From NCBI GenBank assembly GCA_001051155.2, contig JYIP02000007.1:3598342-3662341 (forward strand): 64,000 nucleotides of DNA, given 5' to 3'. The notes beneath the pieces were generated by a model. It had not been told where the DNA came from. It did no database searches and saw nothing but the letters and a program-made list of their open reading frames with translations. Source of the stretch: Chrysoporthe austroafricana (taxonomy: Eukaryota; Ascomycota; Sordariomycetes; Diaporthales; Cryphonectriaceae). A program made the position numbers and the translations under genes. Below are positions 1 to 9,989 of the stretch, in pieces. Numbering within the stretch: position 1 is the first letter of the stretch; every line of letters starts with the position of its first letter.

Positions 1-864
1 TTTGCTTCATTTTGTTTTTTTAGTGTCCTCGGAGTTAGCCTCGTGCTTAGCCTGAGAATGAGGGTGTCTTGAACCTTTTTCGGGAGATTTCGACGGAACT
101 GAGTGAGTGATGACCAAGACTCCTGCTGCCCCAGCAGTCAGAAGCTGTCACTGAGGTCATTATCATCGAAGGTGTAGTAAAGGTAACCGGAGCCGTTGAG
201 CGTGACTCTGAGTGGAGTTGCTAAGCGATAGATGAAGGAACTTGGAGTGATGCAGGCCTGGTATTGACGAGTGATGTTCCTGCCACTGCGTCGGTGAAGT
301 CAGCACACAATGGACAAAGTGCAGGCATCTGCTGTGGGCAGTAGCAGTCTAGAGCAGACACTGTCCGATAAATGCGCTTTATCAGCAGCTGTTGTAACAC
401 CTCCCCAACCTCCAACCTGCATTTTGTCAATGGCCTGGAGAGGCACGGTAGGGCAGCCAGGATACGGGATCATGGACTAGGGCTAAGTGGGGGTTGTCGA
501 AGTCTATCGTGGCGCTGACTGAGTGAATATATCTTGGAATTCCACGAGTCGGTGCATGCTGAAGCCAGGCTCTGGGCTGCATCCATCTCCTCGGAAACCA
601 GGCTCTGTACGTACGACGCCGCATGGAGCGGGGATCGCGGCCATGATAACATCCTGGGCTACACTGAGAACGCGGCGTTGTCTTTAGATTCCCAATAGTG
701 GTCTAGGGAGGGTCGGCGAGGACGCCCTCCTGGTTGGCTGTCCTGGCCAACTTGATGTGTCATTGTAAGTACGAGTCTAGTCACTCGACCGGTGGCCGCG
801 TCGACATCCCCTCGATGTTCCCTTAGCCTTTGACATGTCATGCCGACTACCCCCCGACACCCTG

Positions 865-1010
865 TTTCCTTATCTTCGTCGCCGAAAATCTCGATCATTA
901 GTCTTGCGGACCCGTAGGTGATGGAGGCGCTAGTGCTTGTGCTGTCCTTCGGCACGAGCCCCGGAGTAGGATTTTGGGGGCGCCAGACCGAGTTGCCACA
1001 GTCCGTGGTA
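865..1010. repeat. direct repeat, copy 1 (partner 1615-1760)
   Basis: The stretch starting with the TTATCTTCGTCGCCG motif near 868 matches 1615-1760 at roughly three quarters of positions. Shared blocks surround a GACCCGTARGTGAT element and the following CTTCGGC. It supports tandem duplication of this locus with an offset of about 750 bp. Confidence 0.6.
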
Positions 1011-1059
1011 CTTCTCTACGGGCCGCAGTCCTAGCACTGCGACGAGGCGATTGGGTGAA

Positions 1060-1750
1060 TGTCGAAAATCGAGGTGTATTTCTTGTGCTTTTCCTTAGCT
1101 GCAGATGATCTGTAGGGTGCCTGCTCCCCTTCTAATTTGGTCCGTTTGTGGTCCTCACTGCACATTCATCGCCATCTGGTCTTCCAACCTCAGTAGTTGT
1201 AGACTCCTGTGAGTCCACAGTCGATTCTGTATCGGCACTGTTGGACATCTCACTGCGAAAGCCCAGATCGTCACCGCCACGTCTAAACCGCTTGGAAGGC
1301 GGTCTATCGTCGGCAGCATCGTCGCGGCTACGCTTTAGTTTTGCTCCTTGATCACCGGGACCGTCCTTATTGTCCGACGTCGGGCCAGGCTTACCAGCAT
1401 CCCGCTTCTGCTTGATGATTCGATCTCACGTGGCCTCATCATCGCTATTACATCTGGATATCCTTCTTGTGCCACGTACGACGTTCGGACCGTCTCAGTC
1501 ACGCTGGATCCGCTTAACTCGGCCTCAATGAGCGGTGACTTGCTGCAGGGTCTTTCAGATACCTTGTGGTTTCACACCGCTACGTCGAGAGGACGACTGC
1601 CGTCTGAAATGCTTCTGCATCCTTATCTTCGTGGCCGGAAATCCCGACTATTGGTCTTGCGACCCCGTAAGTGATAGAGGCGCTGATGCCTGTACCATCC
1701 TTCGGCGCGAGCGTCGGGGAGGGCTTTTGCGGCGCCGGATCAAGTCATAA
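1060..1750 (-). pseudogene. decayed tandem copy of the adjacent minus-strand gene (C-terminal half)
   Basis: On the minus strand this stretch reads, with interruptions, as a basic/acidic low-complexity protein tail including K-L-K-R-S-R-D-D and P-P-S-K-R-F-R-R. That resembles the nuclear-localisation-like tail of the neighbouring gene at 1821-2905 (R-S-P-K-R-Q-R-R). Several stops lie in the frame between 1350 and 1700, and no start is obvious. I read it as a degraded second copy of the neighbour's 3' half produced by tandem duplication. Family not recognised. Confidence 0.35.
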
Positions 1751-1760
1751 CAATCTGTAT
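1615..1760. repeat. direct repeat, copy 2 (partner 865-1010)
   Basis: Second copy of the diverged direct repeat. It lies just downstream of the 3' end of the minus-strand gene ending at 1821, so the duplicated unit probably included that gene's 3' flank. Confidence 0.6.
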
Positions 1761-1820
1761 CTCCTCCTGATGGCCGGCGATCCGAACACTGCGACGAAGC
1801 GGTTGGCTGGTCGTCGAAGA

Positions 1821-3066
1821 CTAAGGTGCATTTCTTTTATCGTCAACTGTGTCGTGGCTGTATTCACCCGGAGCGTTCCGCCTCTGCCTCTTGGGACTTC
1901 GATCTCCTATGATCTCGTCTTGGCCGCGTTCGAGCCTCCTCTTCCTCCCTTTCCGGCCATCCGAGCTACTTTCGGCGATCTCGGTTTGCTTCAACTCGAG
2001 CTCGGTCAAGGAGACTTGCTCCCGAATCCATTGCAGCAATATAGCATGGCGCTCGGCATGATGCTTAGCCTCTCGGTAATTGTAAGTGTTTCGGAAATAT
2101 TCGATGACAAGGTCGTTCCGTCTCTGTATAGATTCTAGCGATTGTTCCGCCAAGTATAACTTAAATTGAGCAGCCACCAACCTTTGTTGTGCAGAAGGAG
2201 AAGGCCATAATGGATCGGGGATCGCTTCTTGTGCCGACAATATAGTAGATCGTGCTGATTCTACGGCTCTCTTAATCCGGACCTCTTCACTGTCGCGCTG
2301 AAATGAAGACTCGTCGCTCCAAATAAACTCGTACGTCTCATGCGGTCTCAACACCTCCGAGTCCACGAGTTTCTTCCATTGTCTGTCGCACCACTTCACG
2401 CGGCGCTTGTGCCATGCATACCTGCTAGTGTAGACGTTGTACTCGTAGGTCAGTACTCGATGAATGTCGTTAGATGATCTTGTTGCTTTGGGTCCTCCTC
2501 GAACGCAAACCCGATCGGTGCCGTGTATGAGTGTCTGTTCTGGGGCAATTTCCTGGCCTACTGGGTGTATTCGGAAAGGCTGCGGCCCTCCGTCCTCCTC
2601 TTTACCTGACACTCCCGGAATTGCGTCCATCGTAGCATCTGTCTCCCAAATACTCACCAGTCGTCTGGCTGCGCATCGGGAAATGGCTGCCACGCTCGTA
2701 AAAACTCGCGGTGTTCTCGTGGATTCTTAGAGACCTCTTCGAGGAGATGATTCGGGTACCAGGGCTGCCCTCCGTCGCTGACAAGCTCGTCATAGTATCC
2801 CCTTTCCTCCGCGACCTTTCGCTGGTATTCGTCTTCAGGGTCGGGTGTCCTATCCTTGGACGAGCCTGGAGTGGACGGGTCTTGGGAGCTATTTTCATCG
2901 ACCAAACCAAGTTCTCGAAAAGCCTCGACCCTGAGACCATGGCGACGGGCTCGTCTCTCGATAGGTGTGTGCCTCTTAGGAGAGGTTCTTCCCCCGGGAG
3001 ATGCTCGTAGTAGTCGGGCGGAAAATTGGTCGAGATCAACAGGACGGGATCGACTCGCGGTATGTG
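1821..3066 (-). CDS. unrecognised nuclear-type protein, two reading segments
   Basis: Two minus-strand open segments have protein-like composition. The upstream one (about 3066-2654) reads ...GLRVEAFRELGLVDENSSQDP... and ends ...PFPDAQPDDW at a good donor (TG|GTGAGT, about 2658). The downstream one (about 2605-1821) reads KEEDGGPQPF... through a helical Trp/Arg/Gln-rich middle to a basic tail with R-S-P-K-R-Q-R-R, likely a nuclear signal. A short intron of about 50 nt (GTGAGT...TGTCAG) would join them, but the phases do not match cleanly, so either the acceptor is elsewhere or there is a frameshift. No start codon is certain. I do not recognise the family. A decayed tandem copy lies downstream (1060-1750), and the gene is divergent from the kinase at 3310. 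Confidence 0.45.
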
Positions 3067-3309
3067 CTTGATATCTGTTTTGCTGTTAGAAGAGCCTACA
3101 GGCAGGGCAAGGAGCGAAAACAGTTACCTTAATCTCTGAGTAAAAGATTTAGATGAATTCTCCGGATCGTGGACGCTGACGAGTCTGTGCTCGATGTGGT
3201 CAGATGCTATGCGTTCAGATGATCGACCGGTAGCGCAGAGATGGTGGTTGATATGTTTATTAGGGTGGGGCTCCAGGAGAATGTCGCTTAGTTTCGCCGT
3301 GGACCCGCG

Positions 3310-4385
3310 ATGAACGTGGATAACCTCTCCTTCGGTGGACTTGGCTCCCACAGCATGGACTCGACGGCAGCGCCGAACGGGGCGCAAACGCCCAGCACAG
3401 ATGCCATCCTGCTAGACAACAGGGAGCTCGGCAGAGGAGGCCAGGCAGTGGTGAGTCGGTTGTGGGATGTCAGCACTGCAAACGAGTATGCTTCGAAGGA
3501 CCCCTTCCCGAAGGCGTCCTGGAAGCGATTAAGGGGACAAGTCGATCTTATGAAACAGATCATTCATGTGAGTCGATGCAGTATTCCTTGAGCAGCAGAC
3601 GCTTACCGATATCCTTCTAGGAAAACATTATCCAGTGTATTCCTGGTTTTTCGAGAACAATGCCAGTGCCTCGATTAGGTCTGGAGTATATCCTTTTCGG
3701 ATCTCTCGAAGACCAACGCCAGAAAGCAGGGATTTTAGTCGAGGAGAGCTTCGCAATCCTTTGTCAGGGTCTTGGCGCTTTGAGATATCTTCATGAGCGC
3801 GAAGACCCAATCGCTCATCGAGATATCAAACCGAGCAATATCCTCGTCCAGTCGCGAACCCCTTATTTCCACGTCAGGCTCGCAGACTTCGACTACTCAA
3901 AGGAGAATCAAGATTATTTGGTAACATACTGCGGCAAACGACTCTATGCCGCTCCTGAGGTCCATAAAAAACAAAGCTACGACACGGCTGTCGATATATA
4001 GTCTCTCGGTTTGGTGGTCTATCAGTACACCCATCGCCTTCCCGGACGCTATAGATTAAAATTCGATGGGGTGAGGTGGACCAGGGAAATCATCCAGGCT
4101 CTCGAAGCCGCGGTCAGTGCTTCGTATTGCCCCCTACTTAATTTCTTGTCAAGGGCCATGCTAGTTGAAGATACGCAATCACGATATTTAGCCCACCGGT
4201 GCTGGAAGCAGGCGTGGCAGCTTGACGTATTACAATTTCGTTGCTCAACGCCGACGCCGGCTACCTACGCTGAAGAAGACAAGCAAACGATCATTCGCTT
4301 CTATGCTGAGAATGACGATGACGATAGTGGTATTCAACAGACTGTATTGTTCCAAGGCGCAGGCGGGGCCCCTAATCCCAATTAG
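3310..4385 (+). pseudogene. Ser/Thr protein kinase with an in-frame TAG at the conserved DxWSLG Trp
   Basis: Exons are 3310-3567 and 3621-4385; the intron has a GTGAGT donor and CTTCTAG acceptor. Exon 1 carries the glycine loop (G-R-G-G-Q-A-V-V) and a candidate VAIK lysine (Y-A-S-K). Exon 2 carries HRDIKPSNIL (about residues 152-161), DFD in place of DFG (175-177), and an A-A-P-E activation-segment end. At 3999-4001 a TAG sits where protein kinases have the Trp of D-I-W-S-L-G; reading resumes in frame as SLGLVVYQYTHRLPG and runs to 4385 with no other stop. A single TGG to TAG change therefore separates it from an intact kinase. Upstream of the stop, the catalytic loop is conserved but the DFG glycine is not. 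It is either a recent pseudogene or a readthrough product. Substrate unknown. Confidence 0.8.
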
Positions 4386-4704
4386 TGCAGGTCTTCCATA
4401 GATGGAGATGGAAGGCACGACAGATCAGGTGCTCCACCTCCCGAGCCTTTCGTATTGGGCTCTACTGCGCGCCGCAAGACGACATCGCAGGTATCAAAAG
4501 TGTCGCCGTCGGATAGGAGTCATACCAAGCGCCGAGGACTTAGTGATAATGCAGTCGGAGAGGTGGGGTATTTCTTCGAGAAGTCTCGAACCCACTCCAT
4601 CCCCTTTACATTGGGTCCTCTCTCGTAGCAGAAGAAGACTCCGACTGGATGAACGGGACCGACAAAGCTTGAAGGTTCCTATCTAGCGTGGTCTACATGC
4701 GCTT

Positions 4705-5446
4705 ATGGGCAGTCGAGCTAGCGAATCGAGTGTCCTTCAGGATTGGTACCTGCACTCAAGATGGGCGGAGCCAAGCGGTCATGATGTACCTGTGAGTATA
4801 TCGAGGGCTGGGAATGGAGGTGTTTTTGACCGAGTCTGCTTTCTCGGCGACCTGATGCAATATGACCAGCCGTTAAATATCCATGATCCTTCCAAAAGTA
4901 CCTGTCCTGGCGAATGCGGCAGCCTTGCTGGTTGCCATCCCGATGGCTCTGATGACAGCTACGATACTGCTGACGATAACCGCCAAAGAAGCCCCCTGGT
5001 CGTTCAAGAAGCAGAGCATGCAGAATCCTCTCACGTAGCAGAAGACAGACCAACCGGCTTTATTTTGCCAGATGGGCAAGAGGAGGCCCTGGTTTGCCGG
5101 AAGAGAAGAACCAGGTATATCTACCGTATATATTGGCTTGGTCGCAGGGGTGCTAATATAGCATATAGTCCCCAGGACAAAGCTATTCTTGAAGCTACGT
5201 ATCTTCAAAACTCGAAGCCTGACAAACGCACACAGCTCAGTATTGTACAGCGTGTCTCAATGAACGACAAGCATGTCCAGGTATGGGGTCCTCGGCCTTC
5301 TCTCTTATAGTGAGTCTATCTGTATTAAAAGTGCAATCTTCGCTCCCCAGATCTGGTTCCAAACCCGTCGCCAGGGTGACCGACGACAAAGAGGAGGGCG
5401 ATCGCGAAAACAGTCTTCCAGGGAGACTTATCAGCATTTCCAATGA
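4705..5446 (+). CDS. homeodomain transcription factor, three exons
   Basis: Two introns interrupt the homeodomain. Intron 1 is 5115-5168 (54 nt; GTATAT donor, GCTAATA branch, ATAG acceptor). Intron 2 is 5281-5350 (70 nt; GTATGG donor, CCCCAG acceptor). Spliced, the domain reads KRRT-SPQDKAILEATYLQN, then SKPDKRTQLSIVQRVS, then MNDKHVQ-IWFQTRRQGDRR, matching helices 1-3 of a homeobox, and the protein ends at TGA 5444-5446. The family's near-invariant Asn51 (WFQNRR) is Thr here (WFQTRR). The upstream segment (H-P-D-G-S-D-D... and P-T-G-F-I-L-P-D-G) resembles the leader of fungal homeobox regulators. The start is uncertain: 4705 is the first ATG of the frame, but a possible intron beginning at about 4793 (GTGAGTATAT) makes upstream exon structure unclear. 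Expected to act in the nucleus, though loss of Asn51 may impair DNA contact. Confidence 0.75.
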
Positions 5447-6787
5447 GAGGCGGTGGCATCCTCTTGTTCAAAAAAGCTAGTATGTCTGCTTAGACAACCT
5501 CTAGGAGTCTCAATGGAAGTCCCGGAGATGTAGTTTTCGTCAGTCTGGCTTGAAGGCTTGCATATTTTGAATCTAACTCGCTCGCTGAGCTTTGCCCAAA
5601 TCCATTGTATCTCGAGATGAAGTGATCGTTTCAGCCTCATCTTCACCTAAAGCCAATATTTAGGCTCAGTCGGCTTGCACTTGTCAGTGGACGTGTTTTA
5701 TGCAAGTTTGGATGAAACGAGCACCGTCTCTAGGAGCACGAACGGCAGGGCAGTGGTGGTATGGAGGTGTGAATGGGTGGTTTGAGGAATTATAAGAGGT
5801 TAAGGAACACGAGTTTGAAATTTGGTTCCCCAGAAACTAATACAATCAATTTCGTTACGTAATGTAAAGCTAGCCTCACCAAACCATGCTGCTGGCAGTT
5901 GTGGGTGAGGTCGCTGGCGCATTTTGCTGTTGGCCATGCTGTCTTGCGTGTCAGGATGGTCCGCTCGGTATTTTCCTTTCTCATCTCAGTCACCTGCACC
6001 TCCAGCTCTCAGCATCGTCCCATCGCCCTTCATCAAGATATATCTCACCGAACATAGGCCCTTATAAAACCGACGTGCCTCGATCTCTTACCTTTATCAG
6101 CGTAGTCCTCAACAACGACCGGGACGTGCATAATCGGCTAACGACGGAACTCAGACTGGTGCTGCTCAACTATGATATGACAGCACGCTGCTGCTATAAA
6201 TACCATATACCACCACTCCCGCGGTCGCTTTTGGTCACTTTGCCTTGACGATCACTGTACCAGTCCATCCCATTGCCTGTATTATTCCATCTTGGCGGCG
6301 CTCTCGGATGAACGGGAGCTAATAGAAGGACCAAGCTGATAGGTCTTTGTGACTGCTTAATCGATGCAATGCGATGTACGCACTGTGTAATATTTCTGCT
6401 GTTTCAATTCCCGAGTGGCTGCTTAGGACCGGATCTCGCGCGTTCCCGCTGGAATGTTTTAACGTCATTTATAGTTGTCTCAAACTTTCATAGGCTAGAG
6501 ACGTTGTTTAATTAATTTCTAGACTATGTCGATATATTTCCGTTACGTCTACTCTTACCTAAGAATTCTTTGAAGCCGAACTAAAACTAGTCATACCGCG
6601 CCGGCATGAATCGACGTCAGCCACATTAGTGACAATCCCAGGCGCGTTGCCATGAACTTGCTAGCCTTTTTGCCCTATATAACGCCGATGCTTCTCTTTA
6701 AAGAAAATAATCAATTTCAACTGCTTCTTAAAAGTCAAGTCTTCATCATTATACCATATGAATTTACCATCATCATATAAGTATTAA
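5447..6787. other. no convincing gene
   Basis: Only short shadow ORFs occur here. Bases from about 6470 to 6787 are AT-rich, with a TATA-like element (CCCTATATAACG, about 6673) and pyrimidine tracts that could serve as the promoter of the ORF starting at 6788. Confidence 0.4.
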
Positions 6788-7507
6788 ATGGACTCGAATT
6801 GGCAAAAGCATAGGTGGGGTATATCGATAGGATTTCGAGTTGAAGTTCATGACAATCATTGGCTCCAAAACAGTACATTCCGAATCGATGAAGGTTCCAT
6901 GGTCGCACGCAATCCATCACGTAGTCTGGACAATAACACCTTTCGAGACCATTTCGACTGGAAATGCCAAACTGGGGGACCTCTCATATCCTTCTATTGC
7001 AAATGGAACAGAGCGATGAAATGGAGGGAATTACTCATAAAGAAAGGAGCGCAACACGTCGTCGTGATAGCTGTGTGGTTGGAAGGCCTTGAGGTATACG
7101 ATGCATACGGCGTCGCTAGTCACCTAGGGTTTCGAAACGAGAAACTGGATCAACATCTGGACGAGTTTCTGCTTCATGGGAGTATACATGAAGATAGCTA
7201 CCGAATCCTCGCCGTATTCCACGATACACTTCCACTAGAGCGGGTTAGGTTATCAACTCGCCACCATATTTTCGAGGCCGAAATACCTGGGGGCTTCCCT
7301 CACTCTTTTTACGGACAACAGGCAGACAACTTCGGCACTTATGAGCGAAGGGACGCAACGGAAGACATCTACACAGAGGTCTATTCTAAGACCGGAATAA
7401 TTGGCGGCATCAAAGTGCTCAGTCTTCTTTTTTCTATCGGCGGTATCCCATATTCTACCGAAGAAGTCAATGGTCAAGATTGTATCATTCCAGGACTTAG
7501 TAAGTAA
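6788..7507 (+). CDS. fungal DUF7587-like protein, 239 aa
   Basis: Single intact exon beginning ATGGACTCGAAT, following an AT-rich promoter. The layout resembles DUF7587-type fungal proteins: an F-R-V-E-V-H-D opening; an N-x-F-R-D-H-F-D-W block; P-L-I-S-F-Y-C-K-W followed by a helix ending in W-R-E-L-L; then V-V-V-I-A-V-W. A second half contains GGFPHSFYGQQADNFGTYE and T-E-D-I-Y-T-E-V-Y-S-K-T-G. No signal peptide or membrane segment is seen. DUF7587 proteins have no established biochemical role and are often near HET/NLR-type genes; that context is inference here. The stop at 7505-7507 is followed by AT-rich sequence. Confidence 0.6.
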   Translation: MDSNWQKHRWGISIGFRVEVHDNHWLQNSTFRIDEGSMVARNPSRSLDNNTFRDHFDWKCQTGGPLISFYCKWNRAMKWRELLIKKGAQHVVVIAVWLEGLEVYDAYGVASHLGFRNEKLDQHLDEFLLHGSIHEDSYRILAVFHDTLPLERVRLSTRHHIFEAEIPGGFPHSFYGQQADNFGTYERRDATEDIYTEVYSKTGIIGGIKVLSLLFSIGGIPYSTEEVNGQDCIIPGLSK

Positions 7508-8020
7508 AAACAATTACTGATATAAAATAGCAGATACTAATAAAGACAGTTTAACGATTGTAGTTCGGTAGACATGTAGCCGCTGATTGAATCGAAAGTT
7601 AAAAGACTGAAACACTATTTCCAAATATCGGACTTATCACCTGTGACAAATGTTTACCTTACCTGAGAGCCAAGGTTGCATGAGAATGCGGAACACATAG
7701 ACCAGGTGGCGCCGGAGCTAGGAGAGAAGCTGCTACATTAGCCTATCAGCAAAAAAACCGAGCTCTGGTACCTCGCCTCTCACCATGATATCGAATGGGA
7801 AGACCAGAGGGCACTCGTCCGACAGATTCTTGAGATTAAGAGCGTCGCCCAGTGGATCGGGAGGTAATTTATTTACGGTGAGCGGCTCTCGGCAGGCAGG
7901 GCCATCGCAGAGACCCAGTCTTCATCCCCCTCGTCGTCATTGCTGGCACCAACAACTGCCAAAATCTCCTAGGAGTTCGGCAGTGTGCTGCAGCACCGGC
8001 TGCAGATCCAGCAAGCTACC
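7508..8020. other. non-coding stretch, nothing recognised
   Basis: AT-rich to about 7630, then mixed composition. No ORF here has protein-like composition. Confidence 0.3.
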
Positions 8021-8145
8021 GATGGTACCAGCAGGATGCCAGACTGTGGGGAAACTTTGTCCTTCAGTCCAGAGGGTGGCTTGTGGTTGTAAAGAAAAGA
8101 AAGTCTAGTGTACAGGCGAGCACAGAAGGTCCCTTTTCATACCCT
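8021..8145 (-). pseudogene. relic sharing a peptide with 39980-40310
   Basis: Read on the minus strand, this gives LYTRLSF..NHKPPSGLKDKVS, which matches MYARSFVLDNHNSPSGLEDK at 40228-40291. The DNA similarity centres on CTTTGTCCTYYAGTCCAGAGGGTG. The surrounding frame is broken by stops. It is a fragment of an ancestral coding repeat; the family is not identified. Confidence 0.45.
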
Positions 8146-8681
8146 TACAGCCGGCGTTTCAGCCTGGCCGCCCCGCCTTTCCCACACAGACAAGAAACAA
8201 AGCCTCGTCTATGGCGGGCACGGATTCCCACTCCGTACCGGTATCACACTTGACGCAAACTAAATTCCTGACAAGGATCGGCTCGTCGTGCTGGCTTTCA
8301 AAGTTGTGGGTGTGCTTGGTGCGACGGCGGGGACGTATCGTAACGCGTGTGGTGCGAGGGCGTGGGACAAAGGAAGTGTACATGTCACTTCCAACTGACT
8401 TAATTTTCATTACGCATCCTTAGAAGATGTGATATGTCTTCCTTTAAACTCTGGGGTCCAACCTAAAAGCTGGCTGGTCTAAAGAGACAAGGCTGTATTG
8501 AATATTGACAAGACTCTCGGGCACCCTCCCAGACCTCTTAACAGCCGTAAAATATTGTAGTTTTCTAAATAGAAAACAGACATGTATCGTGCAGTCTTGA
8601 TATCGAATATGCTTAGCCTTCGTTTCCTTGCCTTCTTCGGAGTTTTCCTTCATTTTCTTCCACGGATGATAAACTACGCGA

Positions 8682-9751
8682 TTAACTAACCCGCGTTGCT
8701 GTGGTATCCTCGGGCCAACGCATTGGGTTTTTCGGATCGTTGAATCCTGCTGCGGCCATTCTTTCTGCGGCCTTTGTCGCTGCGGTCATGTTTTCGGCGC
8801 AGACAATTGCTTCATGGAGCCTATCAAAGGGGATGCGAATGAGCTCGGTTCTATCTGCAATGCCTTCGACGGCCGCATTGCCGAAATCTCGAAGCTGTAG
8901 CTCGAAAGTTCCAGGCAGGAACTGACCGGATTCGTCTCGAATAGTCTATGAATATACGTTAGCTAAGCATTTAGCTGAAAAGGCAAGTCAAATATACATA
9001 CCATCATCCTTCGCTTTTCGATCTCGAAAATAAGCGTCCCAGCGCTGCTAGGCCTTTGCCGGCGCCGGTATTCAATAAGCCGGACCTCAGGGCTCCCAGG
9101 CTTGGTATCGATTGTGAGAACGAGTGGGATATGTGATCCACGGGTTCCGAGTAGATAGTTGTAAACAAGACGGTCTCGATCCTTTCGCTTCTGTACCGAC
9201 GAAAATACTTCGAGTATAACAGTCGGATATATCTGCCATATTGCTTCTCTGCTCGTAGGATCGTCGATGCCGACTTTCCACGAACTATCAGGCTCATGTT
9301 GGGCCGGTATATTGCCATTGTCATTGCCATTCATAGGAAAGTCGAAGCTCCACCGTGCCGATCCCGAACATAAAATGCGATCAGCCAAGCGCACGGCTTC
9401 AGCAGAGCCGGAAGAACAGATCTTGGCCAGCTTATCGTGAAAAAATTCTTTCATTTTCTCTTTCAGAATGTTATCAAAAATGCCAGAATAGCGAAATACG
9501 ACTTGCTGCAAATCGGGGAAATAGTCGTAACGGAGCTTGTTCTCGATATACCCCCACAGGCGGGGCTCCAGATATTCGGCCTGGGCAATAGCCTCCTGAA
9601 GCGCTAACCAGTCGCCAGCAGACAGCGGGACTCGGAACCAGTCCTCTTCGGAGATGGGAAAGCCCTTGCTGCGCTGCCGGATCAGGCCGAGAACCGACCT
9701 CGCCTCGGGAGAGAGACGAGCGGTGTAGTCCGGGTCAGGGCTGAATTCCAT
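8682..9751 (-). CDS. PD-(D/E)XK-like fungal protein, 337 aa
   Basis: Two exons: 9751-9002 and 8945-8682; intron 8946-9001 (56 nt; GTATGT donor, CTAAC branch, ATAG acceptor, phase 0). The N-terminal half contains NKLRYDYF...VVFRYSGIF, shared with the 22118-23944 protein (SKVRYDYD...LVFRIM). The core reads P-D-S-S-W (PD at 154-155) followed by Y-P-T-V-I-L-E-V-F-S (Glu181) and a helix with D-R-D-R-L-V-Y-N-Y, then P-L-V-L-T-I-D. That is the strand-helix-strand order of a restriction-endonuclease-like fold, but with the motif lysine absent, as in Uma2-type proteins. Exon 2 ends with an amphipathic tail (...I-R-I-P-F-D-R-L-H-E-A-I...). No signal peptide. Nuclease activity is unproven. It is homologous by eye to the genes at 22118, 41269 and 42755. 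Confidence 0.7.
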
Positions 9752-9989
9752 ATTGTGTTTCGGGCGAAGGGCGAACGGTAGAGGTCGAGGAGGGGGAAGT
9801 TTGATGTGTGATGTAAAGTAAAGGGCGGCAAGCGCAATCTAGCTAAATAGAAGGCTGGCTATTTGTAGTTCTCCTGGCTGCACGGACCATTACCCAAATG
9901 GCGACTAAAAGCCCTTACTGCACGGATTATTCAATAACCAAGAACGATTCACAATATTCACCCCGAAGGACATTTTTTGTTTTGGTTGT

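Noticed and set aside
5886..6248. 120-aa plus-strand ORF
   Set aside because: Cys/Leu/Ser-rich without a start context, introns or family resemblance; likely chance.
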